Origin: Anaeromassilibacillus senegalensis
GTDB taxonomy: Bacteria; Bacillota; Clostridia; Oscillospirales; Acutalibacteraceae
DNA length: 64,000 nucleotides
Direction of reading: 5' to 3'
Assembly (NCBI RefSeq): GCF_021531715.1
Contig: NZ_JAFBIT010000003.1
Location: 62,001 to 126,000, forward strand
Part shown: positions 1 through 8,615 of the stretch, piece after piece
How the letters are laid out: each line of letters opens with the position of its first letter
How positions within the stretch are numbered: position 1 is the first letter of the stretch
The notes under the pieces: model-generated
Told to the model about the DNA's origin: nothing
What the model saw: the letters and a program-made list of their open reading frames with translations, nothing else
The model's database searches: none
Translations under genes and position numbers: made by a program

Positions 1-2
1 GG

Positions 3-305
3 ATCTGGACCGGGCCGGTGGAAGCGGCGCGCAGCCCCGTGATTTCAACCGATCCGGGTGAGGTCGCTTTTCTCAACGCGCCCGTTTCCGGCATTTTTGT
101 CAAGACGCTTTCCCATGGCGCGGCCGTACGCGAGGGCGATGAAATCGGACGGATTATCGATCCGCTGCAGGGCGTTCTGCTCTGCCGGGTAACCGCGCCG
201 GCCGATGGTTGGCTGTTCACAATACGCGAATATCCGGTTGTGGATCAAGGCTCGCTGCTTGCGCGCATTCTTCGGAGAGAGGAGGCGCACACGGATGAAG
301 CGTGA
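3..305 (+). CDS. C-terminal part of a succinylglutamate desuccinylase/aspartoacylase-family (M14) protein
   Basis: The reading frame is open from the first bases of the window, so this is the 3' end of a longer gene. About 100 residues are visible and they form the small beta-barrel that closes AstE/AspA-type deacylases, with the pattern of alternating Gly and hydrophobic residues (NAPVSGIF, VREGDEIGRIIDP, APADGWLF). The catalytic zinc domain lies outside the window. The stop overlaps the start of the next gene by 11 bases, and that gene has the same domain layout, so the two are probably a translationally coupled paralogous pair. Substrate cannot be inferred; the family removes acyl groups from amino acids. 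Confidence 0.7.
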   Translation: MWTGPVEAARSPVISTDPGEVAFLNAPVSGIFVKTLSHGAAVREGDEIGRIIDPLQGVLLCRVTAPADGWLFTIREYPVVDQGSLLARILRREEAHTDEA

Positions 306-1227
306 AGTGCTTTATGAAATCAAGGCGCTGTATCGGGATGATTTCCGCGTCACGGGCTTTACTTTCGGGCAGGGAGAAAAGGCGATGTGCGTGGTCGGCA
401 GCATGCGCGGCAACGAAAACCAGCAGCTTTTTGTCTGTTCACAGCTGGTGCGCCGCCTGTCTGAATTGGAGGCGGACGGCCGCATCACACCGGATAAGCG
501 GGTTCTCGTCCTTCCCTGTGTCAATCCGTATTCCATCAACATCAAAAAGCGGTTCTGGAGCATCGACAATACCGATATCAACCGCATGTTTCCGGGCTAT
601 GATCAGGGCGAGACAACCCAGCGCATTGCGGCCGGCGTTTTCGACATCGTCAAGAAATACACCTACGGCGTGCAGCTTGCGTCTTTTTACATGCCCGGCG
701 CGTTTGTGCCGCATGTGCGCATGATGAAAACCGGATATGAAAATGTGGAGCTTGCGAAGCAGTTCGGCCTGCCGTATGTGGTGCTGCATGCGCCGCGGCC
801 GTTCGATACAACGACGCTCAACTACAACTGGCAGATCTGGGAGACAAACGCCTTTTCCGTATATACGACGAATACGGCGCGTGTCGACCGGACAAGTGCG
901 CGGCAGGCGGTGGAGGCGATTCTCACCTTTATGGCCAAGCAGGGCCTTATCCGGTATGAAGGCGAGGCGGGCTGCGTGTCCCGCGTGATTGAGAGCGAAC
1001 GTTTCATCTCCCTGCGTGCCGAAAGTGCGGGCTTTTTTGAGGCGCTTGTAAAGCCGGGCGAAGCCGTTGCTGCGGGGCAGCTTCTCGCGCGCATCTGGGA
1101 TCCTTATCTCAGCACACTGCGCTGCGGCCTTTACGCGCCTGAAAACTGCACCGTGGCTTTCGTTCAGGACGAGGATATGACCTACGAGAGCACGGCGGTA
1201 TTAAAATTGATTCCGGATGAATCGTAA
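295..1227 (+). CDS. M14-family deacylase-like protein with altered zinc motif
   Basis: A 310-residue protein of the succinylglutamate desuccinylase/aspartoacylase family. ATG 295 is chosen because a GAGAGGAGG ribosome site lies about 9 bases upstream, and the start overlaps the end of the previous gene. The N-terminal catalytic domain shows VNPYSIN and DINRMFPG, which match the family arginine loop, and a C-terminal barrel (about residues 220-310) like that of the upstream gene. The usual HGxE zinc motif is replaced by RGNE in GSMRGNENQQ, and the later DLH-type histidine seems replaced in YGVQLASF. The protein may therefore bind metal differently or be non-catalytic. A strong terminator follows. 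Confidence 0.75.
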   Translation: MKREVLYEIKALYRDDFRVTGFTFGQGEKAMCVVGSMRGNENQQLFVCSQLVRRLSELEADGRITPDKRVLVLPCVNPYSINIKKRFWSIDNTDINRMFPGYDQGETTQRIAAGVFDIVKKYTYGVQLASFYMPGAFVPHVRMMKTGYENVELAKQFGLPYVVLHAPRPFDTTTLNYNWQIWETNAFSVYTTNTARVDRTSARQAVEAILTFMAKQGLIRYEGEAGCVSRVIESERFISLRAESAGFFEALVKPGEAVAAGQLLARIWDPYLSTLRCGLYAPENCTVAFVQDEDMTYESTAVLKLIPDES

Positions 1228-1242
1228 ACCACCCGCATGCAG

Positions 1243-1276
1243 AAAAAGCGGTATCCGTTTTCGGATACCGCTTTTC
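1243..1276. terminator. Bidirectional intrinsic terminator
   Basis: A 14-base stem (AAAAGCGGTATCCG and its complement) with a 4-base loop has T-runs on both strands. It ends the M14 unit on the plus strand and the TM2 unit on the minus strand. Confidence 0.85.
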
Positions 1277-1293
1277 TATATGGATGATTCTGT

Positions 1294-2004
1294 TTAATCG
1301 ACAAACGGTAGGCCGTGACCGTCCACGGTCTTTTTGCCCTGCAGGAGCTGAATGCCCTCGACCATGCCCCAGATCATGGACACAGGAGAGAGCCAGCCAC
1401 AGGAGACGACGGAGATGGCGAGCTGTGCCACGCCGATGCCGACGCGGCCCTGATAGAAATTGTGTACGCCGAACGTGCCGAACATGATGCCGAGCAGCGC
1501 GGCCGCAATGCGGCTCTTCTGCGTGTACACTTTCGGCGCCTGATACGGATTCTGATAGCTCTGCTGGTAGGGGTTCTGATACGGCTGCTGATACGGTTGC
1601 TGGGGCTGCTGCGTTTCGTACGGCGGCTGATACTGCTGTGTATAGCGCGGCGGCTGGTATTCGCCGTGATCCTGCGTCGGCGTCGGCGGCGTCTGCTGTA
1701 CGGACTGTGCCGTATACTGGGGCGGCTGGTACTGCGGCGGCTGGTAATTCGCGTACTGCGGCGCGGGTGCGGTAAACGGAGATTCGACCGTCGGATTCTG
1801 CACGGGCGGGACGTTCATTTCCGGCGCCTTGGGTACCTCCACATTCTGTACGGCCTCGGCGTCCTTCGCGAGCTGCTCGGCTGCGGCCATCGGATCCACG
1901 GTCAGCTCCGGTACGGCGGGCGCGGGTGCGGCCGGCGTTTCGGAAACGGGCTGTGCCGGCGCGGGGGTGGTGTTCTGGATGTTGTTATCGTTGAAATCGG
2001 TCAT
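1294..2004 (-). CDS. TM2-domain membrane protein with long Pro/Gln/Tyr-rich N-terminus
   Basis: A 236-residue protein. Residues 1 to about 155 are low-complexity, rich in Pro, Gln, Tyr and Ala, with many YQPP and YQNPY-like repeats. The C-terminal 75 residues form a TM2 domain of two membrane helices (AALLGIMFGTFGVHNFYQGR, then a Gly/Trp/Ser-rich helix) ending in a short polar tail. TM2 proteins carry the G-x-H-x-F-Y-x-G turn seen here; their role in bacteria is unknown. An AAGGAG site precedes ATG 2004. It lies 24 bases after a second TM2 gene on the same strand, so the two probably form an operon. Confidence 0.8.
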   Translation of the reverse strand: MTDFNDNNIQNTTPAPAQPVSETPAAPAPAVPELTVDPMAAAEQLAKDAEAVQNVEVPKAPEMNVPPVQNPTVESPFTAPAPQYANYQPPQYQPPQYTAQSVQQTPPTPTQDHGEYQPPRYTQQYQPPYETQQPQQPYQQPYQNPYQQSYQNPYQAPKVYTQKSRIAAALLGIMFGTFGVHNFYQGRVGIGVAQLAISVVSCGWLSPVSMIWGMVEGIQLLQGKKTVDGHGLPFVD

Positions 2005-2028
2005 GGTTCCGGTACTCCTTTCCTTGGC

Positions 2029-2388
2029 TCAATCCTTCAGCTTGATGCCGTTGCCGTCGATGTTGATCTTGCCCTCGAGGATCTGGACGCCCTCGACGAC
2101 GCCCCAGATCATCATGGCCACAGTGCTGAGCCCGCAGGTCAGCGCCGAGCCGAGCGTGGCGACAAGAATCTGGATCAGGCCGCGCTGGCTGTTGCCCAGA
2201 TAGAAATTGTGCAGACCGAGCGTTCCGGCGAGAATGCCGAGGATGCCTGCTGCCAGACGGCTTTTCTGCGGGTAGCCGGCAGGCGGTTCCATGCCGCCGA
2301 AGGGAACGGCATTGTAGACGGGAGGCTGTGGGGGAACCGGCGCGCCGCCGGGCTGGTTGGTGTAGGGGCTGTAATTGTTGTCCTGCAT
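2029..2388 (-). CDS. Short TM2-domain membrane protein
   Basis: A 119-residue TM2 protein with a short Pro/Tyr/Asn-rich N-terminus (about 40 residues) and a two-helix TM2 domain containing GILAGTLGLHNFYLGN. It is the first gene of a two-gene unit with the larger TM2 protein downstream. The two differ mainly in the length of the disordered N-terminal region, so they look like a tandem duplication followed by expansion of the repeat-rich tail in one copy. Confidence 0.8.
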   Translation of the reverse strand: MQDNNYSPYTNQPGGAPVPPQPPVYNAVPFGGMEPPAGYPQKSRLAAGILGILAGTLGLHNFYLGNSQRGLIQILVATLGSALTCGLSTVAMMIWGVVEGVQILEGKINIDGNGIKLKD

Positions 2389-2433
2389 AACGGTTACCTC
2401 TTTTCGTGATCGTAGCGCTTGCTTTCTGCGTTT

Positions 2434-2462
2434 ATTGTATCGGAAACCGCTTGATTTTTCAA
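2434..2462 (-). promoter_or_regulatory. Promoter of the TM2 pair
   Basis: TTGAAA (2457-2462, minus) and TACAAT (2434-2439, minus) are separated by 17 bases. The -35 box sits inside a 10-bp inverted repeat (AACCGCTTGA and its complement around 2447-2467), which could be an operator or a plus-strand terminator. Confidence 0.55.
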
Positions 2463-2543
2463 GCGGTTTTATTTCGATGTAAGAATGTCTTAAATTTTTC
2501 TAAGACCGGTGTCGGTTTGCGCCGTTGTTTTGTAAGGCAAATC

Positions 2544-2572
2544 TTGAAAATTGCACTTTTGTGTTGTATACT
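2544..2572 (+). promoter_or_regulatory. Promoter of degV
   Basis: TTGAAA (2544-2549) and TATACT (2567-2572) with a 17-base spacer, 58 bases before the degV start. Confidence 0.65.
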
Positions 2573-2629
2573 GAACAACACAAAGATTTGTTTCAGACGG
2601 GATACTGGCAGAAAGGAAAGGGCAGAACG

Positions 2630-3472
2630 ATGAAAGTCAAAATTTCGGCGGACAGCACATGTGATCTTTCCGAGGCGCTGCGCGCGCAGTACGACGTGGG
2701 CATCACACCGCTGTATATCGAAAAGGAAGGCAAAAACTACCGGGACGGCATCGATATCGTGCCGCAGGATATTTACGACTATGTCGGCTCCGGGCAAGGC
2801 GTGTGCCGTACGGCGGCGGTCAACGTCGGCGATTATCTCGACGTGTTCACGGCGTACCGGAAGGAATACGATGCGGTGATCCACTTCAACATCAGCAGTG
2901 AGATGTCGAGCTGCTATCAGAATGCCTGCATGGCGGCGCAGGAGCTCACCAATGTATATGTTGTGGACTCCCGCAATCTTTCCACGGCGATCGGCCTTCT
3001 GGTGCTCGAGGCGGCGGAGCGCGCTGCGGCGGGCGAAGCGCCGGAGAAAATCGCGGAGACGATGCGCGAAACGGCGGAGAAGGTGGAGGCAAGCTTTGTC
3101 ATCGACACGCTGCTCTACCTGCAGAAGGGCGGACGCTGCTCCTCGCTGGTGGCGCTCGGCGCGAACCTTTTGAAGCTCAAGCCGTGCATCGAGGTCAAGG
3201 ACGGCAAAATGGGCGTCGGCAAGAAGTACCGCGGCAAGATCGGGAACTGCATCGAGCAGTACGTGCGCGAGCGGCTTTCCGGGCGTGACGATCTGCGCCG
3301 CAACCGCATTTTCATCACGCATTCGGGCTGTGCGCCCGAGATTGTCGAGCGCGTGCGCGGCGTGATCGCGGAATGCGGCGGCTTTGACGAGGTGCTCGAG
3401 ACGACGGCGGGCTGCACGATCTCGAACCACTGCGGGCCGAATACGCTCGGCGTTCTGTTTATTCGCAAGTAA
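2630..3472 (+). CDS. DegV-family fatty-acid-binding protein
   Basis: A 280-residue DegV protein. ATG 2630 follows a GAAAGGAAAGGG site, so the longer upstream reading is not needed. The N-terminal motif SADSTCDLSE, the central ISSEMSSCYQNA loop that holds the fatty-acid carboxylate in the family, and the C-terminal ITHSGCAPEIVE segment are all present, and the length is normal. DegV proteins (FakB in staphylococci) carry fatty acids to a kinase for phospholipid synthesis; no FakA kinase is seen here, so the pathway role is inferred from family only. The gene is followed after 17 bases by a ClC channel gene and may be co-transcribed with it. Confidence 0.9.
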   Translation: MKVKISADSTCDLSEALRAQYDVGITPLYIEKEGKNYRDGIDIVPQDIYDYVGSGQGVCRTAAVNVGDYLDVFTAYRKEYDAVIHFNISSEMSSCYQNACMAAQELTNVYVVDSRNLSTAIGLLVLEAAERAAAGEAPEKIAETMRETAEKVEASFVIDTLLYLQKGGRCSSLVALGANLLKLKPCIEVKDGKMGVGKKYRGKIGNCIEQYVRERLSGRDDLRRNRIFITHSGCAPEIVERVRGVIAECGGFDEVLETTAGCTISNHCGPNTLGVLFIRK

Positions 3473-3489
3473 AAGGGGCACATAAGGAA

Positions 3490-4755
3490 ATGAGTAAAAA
3501 TGAACAGTTCGCCCGGACAGCCAAAAACGTCTGGGCTTACATCGCGGCGTTCCTGCGCTGGTCCCTGCTGGGGCTTGTTGTCGGCGGATGCGGCGGTCTG
3601 GTCGGCGCGGCCTTTTCAAAGGCGGTCGCCTATGCAACGACACTGCGCGGCGAAAACAGCTGGCTGCTGTACCTGCTGCCGGTCGGCGGTCTCGCGATCG
3701 TCGGGCTTTATAAGCTCTGTCGCGTTTCGGGCGTCGGCACGAACGAGGTTTTTGAGGGCGTGCGCGCCGAAAAGGGCGTGTCCGTATGGCTCGCGCCCGC
3801 GATCTTCCTCGGCACGGTCATCACGCACCTGTTCGGCGGCTCCGCCGGACGCGAAGGCGCGGCGCTGCAGCTTGGCGGCAGCGTGGCGACGCTGTTCGGC
3901 CGCATCTTCCGCCTGAATGAGCGCGACCGCCACATTCTGACGATGTGCGGCATGAGTGCGGTGTTCGCGGCGGTGTTCGGCACGCCGATGGCGGCCTGCG
4001 TGTTTGCGGTCGAGGTTGTCAGCGTCGGGCGCTTCTGCACGGCGGCGCTGTTCCCGTGCATTGTGTCGTCGGCTTCGGCGTATGGTGTGGCGCAGCTTCT
4101 CGGCGTGCCGCCGGAGCGCTTCCTGGTGGAAAACGCCCCGGGCCTTGAACTTGGCGCGCTGTGGCGCGTGATCGTGGTCGCGATTGTCTGCGCGGTCGTG
4201 AGCATGCTGTTCTGCTGGGCGATGCATACAGGTGCAAAGCTCTTCAAGCGATTTTTCAAGAATGAATTCCTGCGTGTCGCGGTCGGCGGCGTGATCATCA
4301 TCGTACTCTCGCTGCTTGTCGGCACAACCGATTACAACGGCGGCGGCATGAACGTGATCGAGCGCGTCTTTGAGGAGGGCACGGTGCGCCCGGAGGCGTT
4401 CCTGCTGAAGATTCTCTTCACGGCGATCACGATCGGTGCGGGCTTCAAAGGCGGTGAGATTGTCCCGACGCTCTTCATCGGCGCGACGCTCGGCGGCGCG
4501 GTATCGCTTTTGATCGGCCTGAACCCGGCGTTTGGCGCGGCGGTCGGCATGGCGGCGCTCTTCTGCGGCGTGACAAACTGCCCGATGACAACCGTGCTGC
4601 TCAGCATCGAGCTGTTCGGCGGCGCAGGCGCGTTGTTCTACATGCTGGCGGCGTTCATCAGCTTCCTGTTCTCGGGCTATTTCAGCCTGTATTCCGGCCA
4701 GCACATCGTTTTCTCCAAGCTCCACGAGGAGGAAGTCAACGTCCGCGGGCATTGA
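3490..4755 (+). CDS. ClC-family anion channel/transporter
   Basis: A 421-residue membrane protein with about ten hydrophobic segments. The ClC selectivity loops are visible: GVGTNEVFEG near residue 80, SAGREGAA with the gating glutamate at residue 122, and GFKGGEIVP near residue 318. The gating glutamate is kept, as expected for a proton-coupled exchanger, but the first loop departs from the classical GSGIP form, as it does in fluoride-type CLCs. No fluoride riboswitch was recognised upstream. The protein is cytosol-truncated, with no CBS domains. It lies directly after degV. Chloride or fluoride specificity cannot be settled by reading. Confidence 0.85.
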   Translation: MSKNEQFARTAKNVWAYIAAFLRWSLLGLVVGGCGGLVGAAFSKAVAYATTLRGENSWLLYLLPVGGLAIVGLYKLCRVSGVGTNEVFEGVRAEKGVSVWLAPAIFLGTVITHLFGGSAGREGAALQLGGSVATLFGRIFRLNERDRHILTMCGMSAVFAAVFGTPMAACVFAVEVVSVGRFCTAALFPCIVSSASAYGVAQLLGVPPERFLVENAPGLELGALWRVIVVAIVCAVVSMLFCWAMHTGAKLFKRFFKNEFLRVAVGGVIIIVLSLLVGTTDYNGGGMNVIERVFEEGTVRPEAFLLKILFTAITIGAGFKGGEIVPTLFIGATLGGAVSLLIGLNPAFGAAVGMAALFCGVTNCPMTTVLLSIELFGGAGALFYMLAAFISFLFSGYFSLYSGQHIVFSKLHEEEVNVRGH

Positions 4756-4802
4756 CGGGCTTGACAACGCGGCTGCGCGGTGGTAAAGTTAATTCGACAA
4801 AT

Positions 4803-4892
4803 AAAGAGGGGGGCTTGTAAACAGGCTGAGAGGAGGGTGTGACCCTCGACCCGGAAACCTGATTTGGATAATGCCAACGTAGGGAAGCGAAA
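4803..4892 (+). promoter_or_regulatory. TPP riboswitch (THI box)
   Basis: The conserved core is clear: GGCTGAGA near 4824, GACCC then GAAACCTGAT near 4849-4863, and GGATAATGCC followed by CGTAGGGA near 4866-4885. It lies upstream of thiC and is followed at once by an intrinsic terminator, so thiamine pyrophosphate binding most likely stops transcription before thiC. Confidence 0.95.
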
Positions 4893-4897
4893 GCTAT

Positions 4898-4930
4898 GGG
4901 TATGCGCATTGCCGCGTACCCTTTTTGTTT
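4898..4930 (+). terminator. Riboswitch expression-platform terminator
   Basis: A 9-bp stem (GGGTATGCG with CGCGTACCC, one G-U pair) is followed by CTTTTTGTTTT. It stands between the TPP aptamer and thiC and is the likely switch hairpin. Confidence 0.85.
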
Positions 4931-4958
4931 TGCCCGGTGGCGGAAAGGGTGAATAAAA

Positions 4959-6266
4959 ATGACGTATACAACGCAGATGGACGCTGCGCGGCAGGGGATT
5001 CTTACCAAAGAGATGGAAGCCGTCGCCAAAAAGGAAAACATCGCGCCGGAGCGATTGATGCAGCTTATGGCAGAGGGAAAGGTCATCATTCCCTGCAACA
5101 AGGTGCACACCTGCATCGAGCCGAACGCGCTCGGTTCGATGCTCAAAACCAAGATCAACGTCAACCTCGGCACCTCGCGCGACCTGACGGATCTCGACAT
5201 GGAGCTTGAGAAGGTCAACCGCGCGGTGGATATGGGCGCGGAGGCCATCATGGACCTCAGCTCGTTCGGCGATACGCAGAAGTTCCGCCGCAAGCTGACG
5301 CATGAGTGTCCGGCGATGATCGGCACTGTGCCGATCTACGACGCGGTGGTCTATTACCACAAGGCGCTCGGCAAGATCACGGCGCGCGAGTGGATCGACA
5401 TCGTGCGGATGCACGCGGAGGACGGCGTCGACTTCATGACGATCCACTGCGGCATCAACAAGGAGACGGCGAAGAAGTTCAAGCGCAACCGCCGCCTGAT
5501 GAACATCGTCTCGCGCGGCGGCTCCATCATTTTCGCCTGGATGGAGATGACCGGCGAGGAAAACCCGTTCTTCCAGTATTTCGACGAGATTCTCGACATC
5601 TGCCGCGAATACGACGTGACGCTGAGCCTCGGCGATGCGTGCCGCCCCGGCTGTCTCCAGGACGCGACGGACGCTTCCCAGATCGAGGAGCTGATCACGC
5701 TCGGCGAGCTGACAAAGCGCGCGTGGGCGAAGGACGTGCAGGTCATGATCGAAGGCCCCGGCCACATGCCGCTCAATCAGGTGGCGGCGAACATGGAGAT
5801 TCAGAAAACGCTGTGCCACGGCGCGCCGTTTTACGTGCTCGGCCCGATCGTGACCGATGTCGCGCCCGGCTACGACCACATCACCTCCGCAATCGGCGGC
5901 GCGGTTGCCGCCATGAACGGCGCATCGTTCCTCTGCTACGTCACCCCGGCAGAGCACCTGCGCCTGCCGGACGTCGACGACGTGAAGGAGGGCATCATCG
6001 CCGCCCGCATCGCGGCGCACGCAGCGGATATCGCGAAGGGCGTGCCCAACGCGATGGACTGGGACAACGCGATGAGCGCGGCCCGCAAGAAGCTCGACTG
6101 GAACGCGATGTTTGACCTTGCGATCGACCCCGAAAAGGCGCGCCGCTACCGCGAATCCTCCCGCCCCGAAAAGGAGGACACCTGCAGCATGTGCGGCAAC
6201 TTCTGCGCGGTCAAGAACATGAACCGCATTCTGGACGGCGAGATCGTCTCCATTTTCGACGAATAA
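4959..6266 (+). CDS. thiC: Phosphomethylpyrimidine synthase ThiC
   Basis: A 435-residue ThiC, the radical SAM enzyme that rearranges aminoimidazole ribotide to the thiamine pyrimidine (HMP-P) in the cytosol. Seen motifs include [43 protein letters not shown] and [15 protein letters not shown]. The C-terminal cluster motif is C409-S-M-C412-G-N-F-C416, one residue shorter between the last two cysteines than the enterobacterial form. ATG 4959 has a GGAAAGGG site upstream. It is preceded by a TPP riboswitch and terminator and is a single-gene unit here; the thiazole and kinase genes are not nearby. Confidence 0.97.
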   Translation: MTYTTQMDAARQGILTKEMEAVAKKENIAPERLMQLMAEGKVIIPCNKVHTCIEPNALGSMLKTKINVNLGTSRDLTDLDMELEKVNRAVDMGAEAIMDLSSFGDTQKFRRKLTHECPAMIGTVPIYDAVVYYHKALGKITAREWIDIVRMHAEDGVDFMTIHCGINKETAKKFKRNRRLMNIVSRGGSIIFAWMEMTGEENPFFQYFDEILDICREYDVTLSLGDACRPGCLQDATDASQIEELITLGELTKRAWAKDVQVMIEGPGHMPLNQVAANMEIQKTLCHGAPFYVLGPIVTDVAPGYDHITSAIGGAVAAMNGASFLCYVTPAEHLRLPDVDDVKEGIIAARIAAHAADIAKGVPNAMDWDNAMSAARKKLDWNAMFDLAIDPEKARRYRESSRPEKEDTCSMCGNFCAVKNMNRILDGEIVSIFDE

Positions 6267-6339
6267 TCCGCACGGCGATGTCCGCTGGGGCGCGTTCTTT
6301 GGGGCTTCTTAGAATGAAACGCATCGCAAATACATAACG

Positions 6340-6370
6340 AAACGGCGCCGGGGTTCCGACGCCGTTTTCT
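6340..6370 (+). terminator. Terminator after thiC
   Basis: AAACGGCG and CGCCGTTT form a stem around a CCGGGGTTCCGA loop, followed by TCT. It can also end the minus-strand fragment that stops at 6376. Confidence 0.7.
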
Positions 6371-6375
6371 GATCT

Positions 6376-6744
6376 TTATGGATGTTCGCGGATGGCGGTG
6401 ACGGTCCACTTGCCGCCGTCTTGACTCAATTCCCATCGGGACAATATTTGACTTCCAATGGATTTTCCGCCGCTGCCGGAGGTCACTGCGTGGTTTTTAT
6501 CGTATGCGGTTTGGTAATAGGAAACCCACATATAGCCGGTATGTCCGGTGAAACGTGCCGAAACCAGATTTATGGCATGTTGTTCCGAGACGGCATCCTC
6601 GTCCGTGACGCAAAAGCGCGCCAGCTTGCCGAATTCCTCTTCAGCGCGTGCGTCAGTCCTTCCTGCATGTTCTACCAGCCAGTTGAGAATGGCGCTTTGA
6701 TTCTTCGGTTTGGCAAATCTGAATAACGCAAAAAGCGCCACCAC
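6376..6744 (-). pseudogene. C-terminal fragment of a secreted DUF4829-like protein
   Basis: About 120 residues are open, ending in SRWELSQDGGKWTVTAIREHP, which resembles the NTF2-like extracellular domains (DUF4829 type) that close many clostridial lipoproteins. The only upstream start (GTG 6744) lies inside the terminator hairpin of the next gene and has no ribosome site, and there is no signal peptide. I read it as a gene that has lost its 5' half. The family assignment is tentative. Confidence 0.45.
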
Positions 6745-6780
6745 ACCTGTCTCCAGATGTGATGGCGCTTCTCCTTTTTG
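6729..6780 (-). terminator. Terminator of the DUF1836 gene
   Basis: GCGCCA...TGGCGC arms with an inner CACA/TGTG stem surround CTGTCTCCAG. Read on the minus strand the hairpin is followed by CTTTTTGCG, just after the DUF1836 stop codon. Confidence 0.7.
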
Positions 6781-6824
6781 GTCGCTTTATGCATAAATCC
6801 TTTTTCAAACCTATAAAGCCCCCG

Positions 6825-7385
6825 CTATTCGGGAAGCTCTCCGAGCATGCGCTGCGCTTCGCTCTGCAGCTCGGCGGAACGCCACGCGGTCAGCATGATG
6901 CGCAGCACGGCCTCAATGCGCTCTTTCGCGCCGGGAATCGGCTCGGCGTAATCGTGCAGGCCGTCCTCCAGCATCGGCGTCAGCTCCTCCGGCGAGGGGA
7001 AGCCTTCGCGGGCGACCGTGCGCGCCAGCGCCAGAAACGCGCGGTAGAGCTGCGTGTCGTCGATGGTGTCGTCGCCCTCGTCGTCCAGCGCGCCGTTGAT
7101 GTAGCTTAGAAGCCGGCAGATCTGTTCGATCGGCAGAGCGCTTTTGAGCGCGTTGATCATCAGAATGCGGCTGAGCTGGCGGCGCGTGTATTTGCGCTGC
7201 TTGGGCGGCGGCAGAAAACCGCGCCGCACCCAGTTCTGCACGGTGTACGGCTCGAGGCCCGTCACCTGCGTGACCTGTGAAAGCACGAGCCCGCCCGTCA
7301 GAAACATGGCGGAGAAAACCTCTTCGGCCGCCTCGGGCCGGTCAAGATCGACCCGCAGCACCGTACCGGGAAGCATCCATTCCAA
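6825..7385 (-). CDS. DUF1836 helix-turn-helix protein
   Basis: A 186-residue DUF1836 protein, a MerR-like fold of unknown function found in Firmicutes. The recognisable core is VTGLEPYTVQNWVRRGFLPP, then QRKYTRRQLSRILMINALKSALPIEQI, then LLSYINGALDDEGDD. The first part is a winged-helix DNA-binding motif and the rest is helical. A good promoter lies upstream (7416-7444) and a terminator follows, so it is monocistronic. It is divergent from the DUF4349 lipoprotein gene and may regulate it, but that is inference from position only. Confidence 0.8.
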   Translation of the reverse strand: MEWMLPGTVLRVDLDRPEAAEEVFSAMFLTGGLVLSQVTQVTGLEPYTVQNWVRRGFLPPPKQRKYTRRQLSRILMINALKSALPIEQICRLLSYINGALDDEGDDTIDDTQLYRAFLALARTVAREGFPSPEELTPMLEDGLHDYAEPIPGAKERIEAVLRIMLTAWRSAELQSEAQRMLGELPE

Positions 7386-7415
7386 ATTCTCATCTCCTTT
7401 TTATCTGATGAATTA

Positions 7416-7444
7416 AATATATCATGCAGTCATATGATTGTCAA
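7416..7444 (-). promoter_or_regulatory. Promoter of the DUF1836 gene
   Basis: TTGACA (7439-7444, minus) and TATATT (7416-7421, minus) with a 17-base spacer. The spacer holds an inverted repeat (ATCAT...ATGAT), a possible autoregulatory site. Confidence 0.7.
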
Positions 7445-7556
7445 TAAGAATTTCAAGATTTTTTATATTATCTTAAAATTTAATTCGAATTCTTTCCGGA
7501 AGACGTAACCTTTGCGCTCCTTTTTCTTCCATATAGGGTGAAGGGGAAAAATCCAC

Positions 7557-7585
7557 TTGTAACTCCCCTTCGCCTTCTGTATAAT
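7557..7585 (+). promoter_or_regulatory. Promoter of the DUF4349 lipoprotein gene
   Basis: TTGTAA (7557-7562) and TATAAT (7580-7585) with a 17-base spacer, 45 bases before the start codon. Confidence 0.7.
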
Positions 7586-7630
7586 AAAACAGGGAGACAA
7601 AGGAAAAACGTTCAGAGAGGAGTTTTGGGT

Positions 7631-8584
7631 ATGAAACGGAAATGGATGGCATCACTGCTCTGCGCACTGGCGCTTGTGTTCACCTGCACGGCCTGCGCGG
7701 GCAATGCATCGGACAAATCGGCGAGCAGCACGGCATCATACGCAGTAAGCGGCGATTACGCGGCGGAGGCGGGCGGCGCAGACTGGGACGGCGGCGACTA
7801 CGCCACGACGGAGGAGGCAATGGATGAGGCCGGCGCGCAGATCAAGGAGATTACCGGCGATACGCTGCCGCAGGACGGCCGGAAGATCATCCGAAACACG
7901 AGCCTGACCGTGGAGACGACGGAATTTGACGAGTCCGCCGCGCTTCTGAAGCAGGCAGTCACGCAGGCCGGCGGCTACATCGAGTATTCCTCGCAGTATG
8001 CCGGCGGCAGCACGCGCAGCGCGAGCTATACCTGCCGCATCCCGGCAGAGCAGTATGGAATGTTCCTTGAGAACGTGCGCGGCGCGGGCAGCGTCGTGCG
8101 CACCGAGGAGAGCACGCAGGACGCAACCAGCCAGTATATCGACCTCGAAGCGCGTCTGAAGAGCCTGCGCACACAGGAAAACCGGCTTCTGGAGCTGATG
8201 GAGAACTCCGGCAGCCTGGAGGAGCTGCTCGCCGTGCAGGATAAGCTGTCCGAGGTGCAGTATCAGATCGAAAACTATACCGGGCAGATGAAAGCGCTCG
8301 AGAACCGCATCGATTATTCCACCGTTGAGATTGACCTCGAGGAAGTCGAAACGTACACGCCCATTGAGCCGGGCTTCGGCGAGCGCGCAGCGGAGGCGTT
8401 CCGCAATATGGTGAACGGTGTCAAGAACGGCGCGCAGGGCTTCGTCCTGCTGCTGATTTACGTGTCCCCGCTGATTCTGGTCGCGGCGGTCGCCTTGATC
8501 GTGGTGCTGATCGTTGTGAAGCGCAAAAAGCGCCGCACGCCGCCTCAGATGCCCATCCCGCCGCAGGATATGCAGCAAAAGTAA
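7631..8584 (+). CDS. DUF4349 lipoprotein with C-terminal membrane helix
   Basis: A 317-residue exported protein. ATG 7631 follows AGAGAGGAG. Residues 1-26 form a lipoprotein signal ending in FTCTAC. After a Ser/Ala/Gly-rich linker comes the DUF4349 domain, including GRKIIRNTSLTVETTEFDES, an AGGYIEYSSQY stretch and a long coiled coil from about residue 170 to 225 (LEARLKSLRTQENRLLELME and following). A hydrophobic helix near residues 275-300 is followed by a Lys/Arg tail. Family members are cell-surface proteins of unknown role. A nucleotidyltransferase-like gene follows 31 bases downstream and may be co-transcribed. Confidence 0.85.
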   Translation: MKRKWMASLLCALALVFTCTACAGNASDKSASSTASYAVSGDYAAEAGGADWDGGDYATTEEAMDEAGAQIKEITGDTLPQDGRKIIRNTSLTVETTEFDESAALLKQAVTQAGGYIEYSSQYAGGSTRSASYTCRIPAEQYGMFLENVRGAGSVVRTEESTQDATSQYIDLEARLKSLRTQENRLLELMENSGSLEELLAVQDKLSEVQYQIENYTGQMKALENRIDYSTVEIDLEEVETYTPIEPGFGERAAEAFRNMVNGVKNGAQGFVLLLIYVSPLILVAAVALIVVLIVVKRKKRRTPPQMPIPPQDMQQK

Positions 8585-8615
8585 CATACAGAAGAAAGGC
8601 AAACGGTTTTCCGGA

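Noticed and set aside
4250-4755. Calling the ClC protein a fluoride exporter
   Set aside because: The first selectivity loop is unusual, but no fluoride riboswitch or neighbouring fluoride gene supports it.
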